DNA from: Nannocystis sp.
Lineage (GTDB): Bacteria > Myxococcota_A > Polyangia > Nannocystales > Nannocystaceae
Direction of reading: 5' to 3'
Length of the DNA stretch: 64,000 bases
Assembly (NCBI GenBank): GCA_016712315.1
Contig: JADJRG010000013.1
Location: forward strand, 1,123,501-1,187,500
In this document: one piece after another, positions 42,989-51,372 of the stretch
How positions within the stretch are numbered: the first letter of the stretch is position 1
Layout: every line of letters begins with the position of its first letter
Program-made: the position numbers and the translations under genes
The notes under the pieces: generated by a model
The model's database searches: none
What the model saw: only the letters and a program-made list of their open reading frames with translations
What the model was told of the DNA's origin: nothing

Positions 42989-43873
42989 TCAGAGCCCAGG
43001 AGGGTCGTGGCTCGCCCTCGTCGCCACCGCGTGCTCGGCCGCCAGCGCCTTCTCGAGCGCCTCTGCCGCCCGCCGATGCGGCCGAGACAGCAGGTACGCG
43101 ACCCCCACGCTGATAAAGAACAGCACCACCATCGGCGCCGCCATCATCAACTGCGAGACCGGCTCCGGCGGGGTCAAGAACGCCGCGATGATGAAGATCA
43201 CCACCACCGAGATCTTCCAATAACGCAGCAGCGTCCGGTGGTCGAGCACCCCCGTCGCCGCCAAGAACGAGATCAGCAGCGGGAACTCAAAGACCGCCCC
43301 GAACGCGAGCAAGATCTTGGTCGTATCGCGGATGTAGTCGTTCAGGGTCAGGTTGTAGACCACCGGCGTACCGGCCGCGCTCGACTGCGTGTAGCTGAAC
43401 AGCCACTGGATCGTCCACGGCAGCACCATCACGTAACAGAACGCCGCGCCGAGCGCGAACATGACGACGCTCGCCGCCACGAACGGGATCACGAAGCGCT
43501 TCTCTCGCTGGTACAGCCCCGGCGAGATGAACATCCACACCTGAAAGAAGATCACCGGGGTCGCCAGGAAGATCCCCGCCGCGATCGCCACCCGCAGGTC
43601 GGTCACGAACGCGTCGAGCATCGCCAGCACTTGCAGCTGCGGCTCGCCCTTCATCCCGGCCGCCACCCACGCCTCGCGCAGCGGCTGGGCCAAGAATTCT
43701 CGCAGCTGCGGCGCGAAGTTGAAGCACACCACCACGCCGACGGTCACCGCCAACGCGCTCCGCACCAGCCGCCGGCGCAGCTCGCCCAAGTGGTCCCAAA
43801 AGGACATCGGCTGATCGCCCTCCGGCCCCTCCGCGAGCCCGCCTCGGCCGTTGCCCTCGACTTCGCTGGCCAT
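42989..43873 (-). CDS. tatC: Sec-independent protein translocase TatC
   Basis: 294 aa. An AGAGGAG Shine-Dalgarno is about 8 bp upstream. MSFWDHLGELRRRLVRSALA is the TatC start with the HLxELR motif; six transmembrane helices follow (VFFQVWMFISPGLYQREKRF, FVIPFVAASVVMFALGAAFC, LISFLAATGVL, VVVIFIIAAFLTPPEPVSQL). The N-terminal extension of 22 residues is acidic. The stop of tatB is 23 bp upstream, so the pair is an operon. It forms the twin-arginine receptor complex in the inner membrane, and Tat-type signals are seen in this window (553 and 2918). Confidence 0.95.
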   Translation of the reverse strand: MASEVEGNGRGGLAEGPEGDQPMSFWDHLGELRRRLVRSALAVTVGVVVCFNFAPQLREFLAQPLREAWVAAGMKGEPQLQVLAMLDAFVTDLRVAIAAGIFLATPVIFFQVWMFISPGLYQREKRFVIPFVAASVVMFALGAAFCYVMVLPWTIQWLFSYTQSSAAGTPVVYNLTLNDYIRDTTKILLAFGAVFEFPLLISFLAATGVLDHRTLLRYWKISVVVIFIIAAFLTPPEPVSQLMMAAPMVVLFFISVGVAYLLSRPHRRAAEALEKALAAEHAVATRASHDPPGL

Positions 43874-43896
43874 CGTCGCTCCTCTAGCCTCGCCCG

Positions 43897-44463
43897 CTAC
43901 GCCGCGCCCAAGGCGCCGCCCTTGGGTTCTTGATGGTCGTCGTGCCCGCTCTGCGCCTCGTGACCCTCGTGCTCGTCATGCCCGCTGTGCGCCTCGTGCC
44001 GCTCGTGCTCGTCATGCCCGCTGTGCGCCTCGTGCCCTTCGTGCTCGTCATGCCCGCTGCGCGTCTCATGCCCGCTCGCGGCGGCCTTCGCCGCCAACGC
44101 CGCCCCCATCGCTCCGGGCGGCGCCGCGCTCACCCGCGGCTCGGCGCTCTCATTCGCCAGTTGAACCAGCCGTTGCTCGGCCAGGCGCGCCTCGAGCCGC
44201 GCCTTTTGCAGCTCGCGACGCGCCATCGCCTGCGCCTTCTGCAGCTCGACGCGGGTGCCGTGGAAGGCGCTGCGGATCTCATCGATCGGCTCGCGCAGCT
44301 CCTCGCTCTCCATCACCTGCGCGCGGAATTCTTCAGCGGTGCGCCGCAGGCTGCCGTACAAGCGCGCCACGCTCTTGATCATGCCTGGCAGCTCCTTGGG
44401 GGAGAACAGCAGCAGCACGACGATCCCGACCATCAGGATCTCCAGGAGGCCCATGCCGAACAC
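43897..44463 (-). CDS. tatB: TatA/TatB-like subunit with histidine-rich C-terminal repeats
   Basis: 188 aa from a GTG at 44463 (MFGMGLLEILMVGIVVLLLF). The transmembrane helix with SPKELPGMIKSVARLYGSLR is the TatA/B hallmark (the family FGP-like hinge reads FSPKELP), and the amphipathic helix continues to about 60. Residues about 100-180 carry AKAAASGHETRSG and three 12-residue units SGHDEHE(G/R)HEA(H/Q). The tail contains about 20 His. It precedes tatC by 23 bp, so TatB is more likely than TatA, but the subunit type is not certain. Confidence 0.85.
   Translation of the reverse strand: MFGMGLLEILMVGIVVLLLFSPKELPGMIKSVARLYGSLRRTAEEFRAQVMESEELREPIDEIRSAFHGTRVELQKAQAMARRELQKARLEARLAEQRLVQLANESAEPRVSAAPPGAMGAALAAKAAASGHETRSGHDEHEGHEAHSGHDEHERHEAHSGHDEHEGHEAQSGHDDHQEPKGGALGAA
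43951..44058 (-). repeat. 36-bp tandem repeat x3 encoding SGHDEHEGHEAH
   Basis: Three near-identical 36-bp units in the 3' part of tatB. The amino-acid and DNA identity is far above that of the rest of the tail. Confidence 0.85.
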
Positions 44464-44470
44464 GCCGCAG

Positions 44471-44476
44471 ACAGTA
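44471..44476 (-). promoter_or_regulatory. Candidate -10, leaderless GTG start of tatB
   Basis: TACTGT on the minus strand, seven bases before the GTG at 44463. Confidence 0.35.
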
Positions 44477-44608
44477 GCAGCCGCCGCCCCGCCCGGCGAG
44501 AGCCGCCCCGCCCGGGCGCAGCGCGCTCAGCGCACCTGCGCGCCAAGCGGCCCTCGCGCCCCCTCAACGATCGCGAGAACAAGAAACAAAAAGAAGATCG
44601 AGGGCGCC

Positions 44609-46576
44609 TCAGCCCTTCAAGCGCCGCGCCTGCCGCTTCGGGAGCTGCTGCAACAGCGAGTGCTGGTACTGCGTCGCCTCGCGCACCGACTTGAGGCCCT
44701 CGAGGATCGTGTCGGCCCCTTGCGCTTGTGAGCGCTGCGCCACGCTGAGCTGGCCCACCATCTCCGAGATGACCTCGATCGCTCGAGTGATCTGCCGCGA
44801 CCCGCGCGTCTGCTCCTGCGTCGAGCGCTCGACGTGGCGAGTGATCGTCTTCATCCGCTCCGCCGAGCGCATGATCTGCTCGGCGCCGCGGGCCTGCTCC
44901 GAGGTCGCGCTCGCCACCTGCTGCACCGTCGTCGCCACCACGTGGATCGCGTCCGTCACCTGCTTCGAGCCCCGCGTCTGCTCCACCGCCGCCCGCGCGA
45001 TCTCCCGCACCATGCCCGTCGATCGGCGCGCCGAGTCGGAGATCCGCTTCAGCGCGTCCTCCGCCTGGTGGCTCACCCGCACGCCGTCGTCCACCGCCTT
45101 CGACGAGCGCTGCACCGCCTCTACCGCGTTCCGGCTCTCGCGCTGCACCGCCTTGATGATCTCGGCGATCTCCTTGGTCGAGGTCGCTGACCGTTCGGCC
45201 AGGTCCTTGATCTCGTCCGCGACCACCGCGAAGCCCTTGCCGTGCTCGCCCGCCTGCGCCGCGATGATCGCCGCGTTCAGCGCCAGCAGGTTCGTCTGCT
45301 CCGACACGTCGTCGATCACGCTCAGGATCTTGCCGATCTCGCTGATCCGCTCGCCCAGGCGGCTGATCACGCCCACCGCGTCGTGCGAGAACGTCTTGAT
45401 CAGGTTGATCACCTCGATCGTTTGGTTGATCGCGTCGACCCCGCCCTCGGCCGCCCACACCACCTCTTCGGAGAGCTGCGCCGTCTGGTTCGCGTTGCTC
45501 TCCACCTGCTGGATCGAGATGTCCATCTGGTTCATCGCCGCCGACGTGTCCTCGGCCGTCGACGACAGCGCCTCGATGTTCTTCGCGACCTCCTTCACCG
45601 AGAACGTCATCTGCTCGATCGACGTCGCCGTCTCTTGCACCGAGCCCGCCAGCCCTTGCATGTTCTCCGCGACCTCATCGTTCGCCGCCGCCATCTCGAG
45701 GATCGAGCTCGAGCTCTCCTCCGCGTTCGACGCCAGCTTCTCCACGCTCGACGCGATCCCCTTCAGCCCCGCGTTCATGGTCGTCAGCGCCTGGAACGTC
45801 TCCTCCAGCGCCTTCGCCGTGTCCGCGAACCCCTCGCTCAGCTCGCTCAGGATCGCCTCGCCCTCCTTCTCCAGGCCGCCCGCCGGCAGCCCTTCGTCCA
45901 CCAGGCGCCGGAGCTGCTCCGCGTCGCGCAGCGCCGAGTCGCGCTGGCTCACTGCGTCGGCCAGCCGCCCTTGCAGGCTCTTCACCTCGATCTCCAGCGC
46001 GAAGCTCGACTCGCGCTGCCCCAGCGCCTTCTCGAGCTCGGCCTCCAGCCCTCGCACCTGCCGGCGCGCCCCCTCCAGCTCCCCACGCAGCCGCTCCAGC
46101 TCGCCGCCCATCGGCAGCCCCCGGAGCTGCGCCTTCGCCTCGTGGAGCTGCCCCTCGGCCGCGCGCAGCCGCTGCACCGCCTCGTGCGCGCCCGCCTCGG
46201 CCGCCTGGAGCCGCGCCACCAACCCCTGCGTCTGCCCCTCCACCGCCTGCGCCCGCGCCTCCGCGCTCTGCGCCCGCGCCTCCGCGCTCTGCGCCCGCGC
46301 CTGCGCCTCGTGCAGCTTGCCGCCGGCCTCTTGTAATTGCCGCTCGCTGCGGCTCTCCAGGCCCTCTTGCAGGCTTTGGCGCTCATCGCTGAGCCGGTCG
46401 ACCAGCACCTCGGCCCGCGTCGCGATGAACCACCCCGCCCCGCCCGTGATCAGCGCGAGGATCGCCGCCAGCGCCGGGATCTGCGGCAGCAGCACCGCCA
46501 GCAGCGCCGCCGCCACCCCAGCGACGAGCGGCACGAGGGCGGGCAGAGGGAGTCGGTGGTCCGGCGAGCTACGCAA
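44609..46576 (-). CDS. Methyl-accepting chemotaxis protein without a periplasmic sensor
   Basis: 655 aa, TTG start at 46576 (MRSSPDHRLPL). Two adjacent N-terminal hydrophobic segments (LVPLVAGVAAALLAVLLP and ALAAILALITGGAGWFIATR) with almost no loop. A long coiled coil follows, with an AEARAQS heptad array (about 95-115) and LRGELEGARRQVRGLEAEL. The signalling domain has the hairpin tip ISEIGKILSVIDDVSEQTNL and LALNAAIIAAQAGEHGKGFA. Further MA-type stretches on both sides (ETATSIEQMTFSVKEVAKNI) give a very long cytoplasmic domain. No HAMP is seen. It may sense cytoplasmic or membrane state. Confidence 0.9.
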   Translation of the reverse strand: MRSSPDHRLPLPALVPLVAGVAAALLAVLLPQIPALAAILALITGGAGWFIATRAEVLVDRLSDERQSLQEGLESRSERQLQEAGGKLHEAQARAQSAEARAQSAEARAQAVEGQTQGLVARLQAAEAGAHEAVQRLRAAEGQLHEAKAQLRGLPMGGELERLRGELEGARRQVRGLEAELEKALGQRESSFALEIEVKSLQGRLADAVSQRDSALRDAEQLRRLVDEGLPAGGLEKEGEAILSELSEGFADTAKALEETFQALTTMNAGLKGIASSVEKLASNAEESSSSILEMAAANDEVAENMQGLAGSVQETATSIEQMTFSVKEVAKNIEALSSTAEDTSAAMNQMDISIQQVESNANQTAQLSEEVVWAAEGGVDAINQTIEVINLIKTFSHDAVGVISRLGERISEIGKILSVIDDVSEQTNLLALNAAIIAAQAGEHGKGFAVVADEIKDLAERSATSTKEIAEIIKAVQRESRNAVEAVQRSSKAVDDGVRVSHQAEDALKRISDSARRSTGMVREIARAAVEQTRGSKQVTDAIHVVATTVQQVASATSEQARGAEQIMRSAERMKTITRHVERSTQEQTRGSRQITRAIEVISEMVGQLSVAQRSQAQGADTILEGLKSVREATQYQHSLLQQLPKRQARRLKG

Positions 46577-46583
46577 GGCGCCG

Positions 46584-46589
46584 ATTGTA
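46584..46589 (-). promoter_or_regulatory. Candidate -10, leaderless TTG start of the MCP gene
   Basis: TACAAT on the minus strand, seven bases before the TTG at 46576; five of six match the consensus. Confidence 0.45.
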
Positions 46590-46821
46590 CAAAGGGCCCG
46601 TCCTCAGGGCCACCTGCGCGAATTCTTCACCTTGCCGCCACCGCGCCGAGACATCGTCGCCGCCGCCAACGCGCGGCCTGCTCGCCGCGGCCCTCCTGCG
46701 CCCGCATCAGCCATCGACGCGGCGCCCTGTCTCTCCTCGCTCCCGCACACTTAGCGCCGGCGCCGAGGCCCTCAGACCACGCCAGCGGCTCGTACGCGGG
46801 CGAGTCCGCGCGTCGCCCATG

Positions 46822-46827
46822 TATAAT
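46822..46827 (+). promoter_or_regulatory. Perfect TATAAT overlapping the annotated ATG of the modular protein
   Basis: A perfect TATAAT overlaps the ATG at 46826. An in-frame TTG at 46835 lies seven bases downstream, at the spacing seen for other candidate leaderless starts. Confidence 0.4.
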
Positions 46828-49800
46828 GAGCGCCTTGCCGAGCCCTCACGACACACGCCCGAGCGCCCAGCCCCCGGGTGGGTACCGCCAGCCCCCTCCC
46901 GAAGACCGCCCGGCCCGCACCACCGCCGGCCCCCAGCAGCACCTCGGCGTCTGGACCCTCGGCCCTCTCGGCGATTTTTCGGCCGATCTCCTCCTCCGGG
47001 GCCCCTTAGGGCTCACCCTCGACCGCCACCACCTCACCGCCCACCTCAGCGGCGGCCTCACCTTCACCAGCGCCCGCGGCCTCCCGCCGCTCACCGTCCG
47101 CCGCCTCGAGGCCGAGCTCTACCACGGCACGCTCGACCTCGACGCCGACGGCGCAGGCCCTGGCCTCATCCGCGCCGCCGAGCTCGCCGCCGCCGTCCTC
47201 TGCCGCGAATTCGGCCTCGAAGCCGCTCCTGGCCGCAGCCTCATGGATCCTTGGCTCGAGCGCCATACCCTCGACCGCCACGGCCGCCGCGTCCTCTTCC
47301 AAGCTCGCTTCCCCAAAAGATCCAGGAAATTCCGGCCTAGGGCCCGCTTCTCCGCCCGCATCGACCCCCAAGCCGAGCTCCAGCTCCGCCTCGATCGCCG
47401 CGCCCTCTCGATCGCCGTCACCCGGCCCCTCGCGCTCTTCTTCGTCGGCCTCCACCTCGGCCTCACCGCCGCCCGTTACTGCTTCGCGGAGCGGCGCGTC
47501 GAGCTCGAGCCGGAGCGTGGCCTCGCGGGCCTGCTCGGCCGCCTCCTCCTCCCCATCGCCGCCTTCTTCCTGACGCGCTGGCTGCGCCGCCGCCTGCCGC
47601 CCGTGATGGCCACCGACGGCTACGACCCCTGGGAGGACGACGCCCGCCTGGCCCACCTCCGCCAGCTCATCACCGCCGCGCGCCCGCCCGCCTCGCGCGC
47701 CGACCCGACCGCGGCCGCGTCCTCCGCCCGGGCCGCCGATCGACCTGTCTCTTCGCGCAGCTCTACGCCCGCGCCCCTCACGACCGCCCAGAGCCGACGA
47801 TCACTCGTCGACCGCCTCCTCGACAGCATGCGCGCCACCGCGCCCGCCCCTGGCACCTGGCAGCTCGTCACGATCCCGATCCCCGACCAGCCCCCCGTCG
47901 ACCCCGCGCAGGCGCTCGGCCCGCCCGAGACCCACGCCGAAGCCCTCGCCGCGGCCCACGCCGCGCCCGCGACCCCGCCCCCCAGCGACCCGCCCACCGT
48001 CACCCTCGCGCTGACCGAGAACGCCGCCCTCCACATCCTCTTCGACCCGCACCAGCTGCGGATCCACGCCGAGCGCGGCCTCTTTCTCCAGGCCGACGCC
48101 CACCCCAAGCTCGACCAGCTCCGCTTCATCGAGCTCCGCCTGCCTCGCGGCGAGGGCCCCGTCGCCCTCGAGTTTCAGCCGCCCCTCGGCGACACCGCCG
48201 ACGCCGCCCTCGCCCTCGTCCTCCGCGAGCTGCTCCTCCCAGAGCTACCCGCGCCGCTCCGCGCGCTCCTCCACGCGCTCCTCCTCCCGGAGCCGCCCGA
48301 GCAGCTCCGCGCGCTCCTCCGCGCGCCGCACCTCGAACCTGGCCCTTGGAGCATCTTTCACAAGGCGCTCGACGACGGCCGCGAGCTCAGCCTCGACGCC
48401 GCGGAGGCGGCCCAGGTCGAGCTCTTTCAGCGCGACGGCGAGAGCGAGGCGCGGATCGCCCCCGCCCTCACCCTCCAGCTCACCGACCCCGCCGGGGCCC
48501 CGCAGCTCGTCAAGCTCCACGGCCTCACCTATCGCTGGCGCGGCGCCGACGCCGCGTCCGCCCAGCGCAGCAGCCCTTTGGAGCTGCACACCGATCCCCC
48601 CGCCGGCCCGCTCCTCGAGGTTTTGGCAGATCGCCTCTTGCAGCGCCTCGCCGCCCCCTGGCTCGCGGACGCCCGTGACCTCCGCCTCATCCCCCCTGCC
48701 CCGCCGCCGTCGCCGCCCCCGCCGCCGCTCCTCGGCCCGATCCTCGAGCAGCGCGAGCTCCCGCAGATCGGCCACCTCGAGCTCGCCCTCGCCCGCAGCT
48801 ATTGTGTCCTGCTCACCCTCGACAGCGCCGGCGCCGCCACGCTCAACATCGAAGGCGGCCTCCGCCTCCGCCTCCGCGATCTCGGCGTCCTCGTGCTCGT
48901 CCACGAGCTCACCCTCACCCTCACCGATCCCCCCGCCCTCAGCGTCCACAGCGAGCCCGCCCTCGGCGAGCTCGAGTCCACCCTCGCCCTCGCGCTCGTC
49001 AAAAACCACCTCCAGCGGCTCCGCGGCTACCTCTGGCCGGTCGACCCGGACGACGGCGCTCCGCGCGTCTTGTTACTAAGCGTCGACACCGGCGCCGCCG
49101 GCCGCCTCCGGCTCAGCCTGCCCGCGGGCGCCCAGATCCGCGTCGCCCTCGATCGCCAGCGCCTCGAGCTCACCTGCGACGAAGGCCTTCACATCGCCGT
49201 CGACGGCCTCCCCTGGCTGCCTGACGTCCGCCTCCACCAGCTCAGCTACATGCTCGAAGACGGCGCCATCGGCCTGCGGATCAGCGGCATCGTCGAGCGC
49301 TACTACCACGAGTCGGAGTGCGTCAGCGTCGTCACCGAGGCGATCCTCAGCCACCTCGTCCGCGTCCTCCTCGGCCCTCACGTGCCTGAGCGCCTCGCCC
49401 CGCTCGGCCTCCGGCGCTTCCCGCCGCTCACCCCGCCCGCCCCGCACCCTGAGCAGATCACCCTCGCCAACCTGCCGATCCCTGGCTACGGCGAGGCGAT
49501 CCTCACCCTCGATCGCGGCGCCGTCATCGTCGTCACCGCCAGCGAGGAGGAGCTGCACATCGCCTGCGAGCGCGGCTTCTGGATCGCCCTGCCCGCCCTC
49601 TTCTTTGAGATCAGCGTCAGCGCCGCCCGGTATCACCCGCGCTCTGGCGAGGTCCAAGTCGGCGGCCTCGGCCAGCTCGAGAACGCGATCCTCGAGGCCG
49701 TCATCCGCCAGCAGCTCAGTAAGGCCAGCGGCGGCGCCCCCTTGGGCGAGCTGCTCGACCGCGTGCCCGCCGACGACGCCGGCCGCCGCGTCCTCTTCGA

Positions 49801-50182
49801 GCGCGGCCCTGTGCGCGTCACTCTCCCCCCGGCCGCGCGCTTCACCCTCGCCTTCAGCGCCGAGGGCATCGAACTCACCACCGATCCCCCCATCGACATC
49901 GACGGCCCCGCGGTGCTCGACTACCACCTCCGCGGCCTCCGCTACGACTTCGCCCGCGGCGCCTTCTTCCTCGCGCTCGCCGACGCCGGCGTGCTCGCCA
50001 GCTTCTTCACCGGGGCGATCACCGAAGCGGTCGAGACCCGCCTCAGCAAGCTGCTCCTCCCCATGCTCCCGCCCGCCATGCAACAGCCCGGCTACAGCCT
50101 CGCCGACGACCCAAGCGCGGCTGAGAACCTCGCCGCCGTCGTCGCCAACGCCCTCGGCCGCCGCGCCCCTCAACCTTCTTGA
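46826..50182 (+). CDS. Large protein of about eight degenerate beta-rich modules, function unknown
   Basis: 1118 aa from the ATG at 46826 (the TTG at 46835 may be the true start). No signal peptide. I see about eight units of about 90-110 residues, at about 41-131, 154-260, 342-485, 506-613, 638-737, 747-853, 876-965 and 988-1085. Each has several beta strands around a core such as LRIHAERGLFLQ, LELTCDEGLHIAV, LHIACERGFWIAL or IELTTDPPIDIDG. A strand pair comes next (RLHQLSYMLEDGAIGLRI, HLRGLRYDFARGAFFLAL). Each unit ends in a Leu-rich helix such as LVLRELLLPELP or LSKLLLPMLPP. Pro/Ala-rich linkers separate the units. The layout recalls repeating-beta-groove or AsmA-like lipid-binding proteins, but I recognise no family. 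Confidence 0.75.
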   Translation: MSALPSPHDTRPSAQPPGGYRQPPPEDRPARTTAGPQQHLGVWTLGPLGDFSADLLLRGPLGLTLDRHHLTAHLSGGLTFTSARGLPPLTVRRLEAELYHGTLDLDADGAGPGLIRAAELAAAVLCREFGLEAAPGRSLMDPWLERHTLDRHGRRVLFQARFPKRSRKFRPRARFSARIDPQAELQLRLDRRALSIAVTRPLALFFVGLHLGLTAARYCFAERRVELEPERGLAGLLGRLLLPIAAFFLTRWLRRRLPPVMATDGYDPWEDDARLAHLRQLITAARPPASRADPTAAASSARAADRPVSSRSSTPAPLTTAQSRRSLVDRLLDSMRATAPAPGTWQLVTIPIPDQPPVDPAQALGPPETHAEALAAAHAAPATPPPSDPPTVTLALTENAALHILFDPHQLRIHAERGLFLQADAHPKLDQLRFIELRLPRGEGPVALEFQPPLGDTADAALALVLRELLLPELPAPLRALLHALLLPEPPEQLRALLRAPHLEPGPWSIFHKALDDGRELSLDAAEAAQVELFQRDGESEARIAPALTLQLTDPAGAPQLVKLHGLTYRWRGADAASAQRSSPLELHTDPPAGPLLEVLADRLLQRLAAPWLADARDLRLIPPAPPPSPPPPPLLGPILEQRELPQIGHLELALARSYCVLLTLDSAGAATLNIEGGLRLRLRDLGVLVLVHELTLTLTDPPALSVHSEPALGELESTLALALVKNHLQRLRGYLWPVDPDDGAPRVLLLSVDTGAAGRLRLSLPAGAQIRVALDRQRLELTCDEGLHIAVDGLPWLPDVRLHQLSYMLEDGAIGLRISGIVERYYHESECVSVVTEAILSHLVRVLLGPHVPERLAPLGLRRFPPLTPPAPHPEQITLANLPIPGYGEAILTLDRGAVIVVTASEEELHIACERGFWIALPALFFEISVSAARYHPRSGEVQVGGLGQLENAILEAVIRQQLSKASGGAPLGELLDRVPADDAGRRVLFERGPVRVTLPPAARFTLAFSAEGIELTTDPPIDIDGPAVLDYHLRGLRYDFARGAFFLALADAGVLASFFTGAITEAVETRLSKLLLPMLPPAMQQPGYSLADDPSAAENLAAVVANALGRRAPQPS

Positions 50183-50559
50183 GAGCAAGACCCGCCGGGG
50201 GTTCGTCGATGCGCCTGCGTCGCGACCGGCCGGCCGGCGCGTCGACGCCCCTGCACTCGCCGCTTGACTGCCCCCGGCGACTCGGGCATTCTCGCCGACC
50301 ATCGGTGACTCCATGCTCCGCCTCGCCCAATAGCTCGTCTTGTGTCCCAGCCGCGCGCGGCTGCGTCGACGCCAGGACCTAGCGCAGGGGTGGTGAGGGG
50401 GGCCTATCGTCGCGACACGGGGCAGATCGGAGCCACGCCAGCGCTCGGTCCGTCGCCGCCGAGTCGCGCGGATCCGCCCGTAGTCTACTCATTATCGCCA
50501 CGGCAGCCCACTCCTCGGATCTCTGATCGCCGCGCGCCACCGCGCGCCCGGAGGCGCTC
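50183..50559 (+). other. Leader region upstream of the RNA-repair cassette
   Basis: 377 bp without a protein gene. It holds a promoter candidate at 50264-50292, a short open frame starting GTG ACT CCA TGC at about 50306, a palindrome gtagtctac at 50480-50488 and a CATTAT hexamer at 50490. The 3' end carries cggaggcgctc, the ribosome site of the ligase gene. No tRNA or known riboswitch is visible. Confidence 0.5.
50264..50292 (+). promoter_or_regulatory. Candidate sigma70 promoter upstream of the RNA ligase gene
   Basis: TTGACT at 50264-50269, a 17-bp spacer and CATTCT at 50287-50292. The predicted transcript begins near 50299, leaving a leader of about 260 nt before the ATG at 50560. Confidence 0.5.
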
Positions 50560-51357
50560 ATGCTCCCGCTCATGATCAAATACCCACGAACCCGCCACAT
50601 CGAGGGCTCCCGCCTCCAGCGCGGCGACCACGACCTCAGCGTCGTCCCCTTCGTCGCCCTGCGCGGCCGTCACCTCGTCATCGAGGAGAAGGTCGACGGC
50701 GCCAACACGGCGATCTCCTTCGCGGAGGACGGCCGACTCCTCCTCCAGAGCCGCGGCCACTACCTCGTCGGCGGCCCCCGCGAGCGCCACTTCGACCTCT
50801 TTAAGCAGTGGGCCAACGCCCACGCGGAGGCCTTTTACATGGCCCTCGGCGATCGTTATGTCATGTACGGCGAGTGGCTCTACGCCAAACACACCTGCTT
50901 CTACGACCTTCTCCCCCACTATTTTATGGAGTTCGACGTGCTCGACCGGCACACCGGCGAGTTCCTCGCCACCGACCGCCGCCGCGCCCTGCTCGTCGGC
51001 CTGCCGATCGTGCCCGTCGCCGTCCTACGCGAGGGCCCCTGTGAGCGCCTGCGCGAGCTCACAGGGCTCATCGGCCCCAGCCTCTTCAAGAGCCCTCGCT
51101 GGCAGGATCGCCTGCGCGAGCTCGCCATCATCTCCGGGGTCTCGCCCCAGCTCGCCCTTCAAGAGACCGACCAGGCCGACGCCATGGAGGGGCTCTATAT
51201 CAAGATCGAAGAGTGCGGCCGCGTCGTCGAGCGCCTCAAGTGGGTGCGCGCCTCCTTCCTCAGCGCGATCCTCGACTCTGGCTCCCACTGGTTAGAGCGC
51301 CCGATCATCCCCAACCAGCTCGCCCCCGGCGTCGACCTCTTCGCTAACACTTATTAG
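50560..51357 (+). CDS. RNA ligase domain protein (ATP-dependent nucleotidyltransferase)
   Basis: 265 aa, with GGAGG six bases before the ATG. Covalent nucleotidyltransferase motifs: I, EEKVDGANTAI with nucleophile Lys44; III/IIIa, VMYGEWLYAKHTCFYDLLPH and MEFDVLDRHTGEFL; IV, MEGLYIKIE (210-217); V, RLKWVRASF with Lys227. No OB or zinc domain is appended, so it is a minimal ligase of the Rnl2-like PF09414 type. It should seal 3'-OH/5'-PO4 RNA ends via an AMP intermediate. The HD-Pnk gene follows 15 bp downstream, giving healing plus sealing in one operon. Confidence 0.88.
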   Translation: MLPLMIKYPRTRHIEGSRLQRGDHDLSVVPFVALRGRHLVIEEKVDGANTAISFAEDGRLLLQSRGHYLVGGPRERHFDLFKQWANAHAEAFYMALGDRYVMYGEWLYAKHTCFYDLLPHYFMEFDVLDRHTGEFLATDRRRALLVGLPIVPVAVLREGPCERLRELTGLIGPSLFKSPRWQDRLRELAIISGVSPQLALQETDQADAMEGLYIKIEECGRVVERLKWVRASFLSAILDSGSHWLERPIIPNQLAPGVDLFANTY

Positions 51358-51372
51358 GATCTGTGTACTTTT

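Noticed and set aside
50183..50559. tRNA or riboswitch upstream of the RNA ligase
   Set aside because: No cloverleaf arms or T-loop consensus; ggttcg occurs but lacks flanking complementarity.
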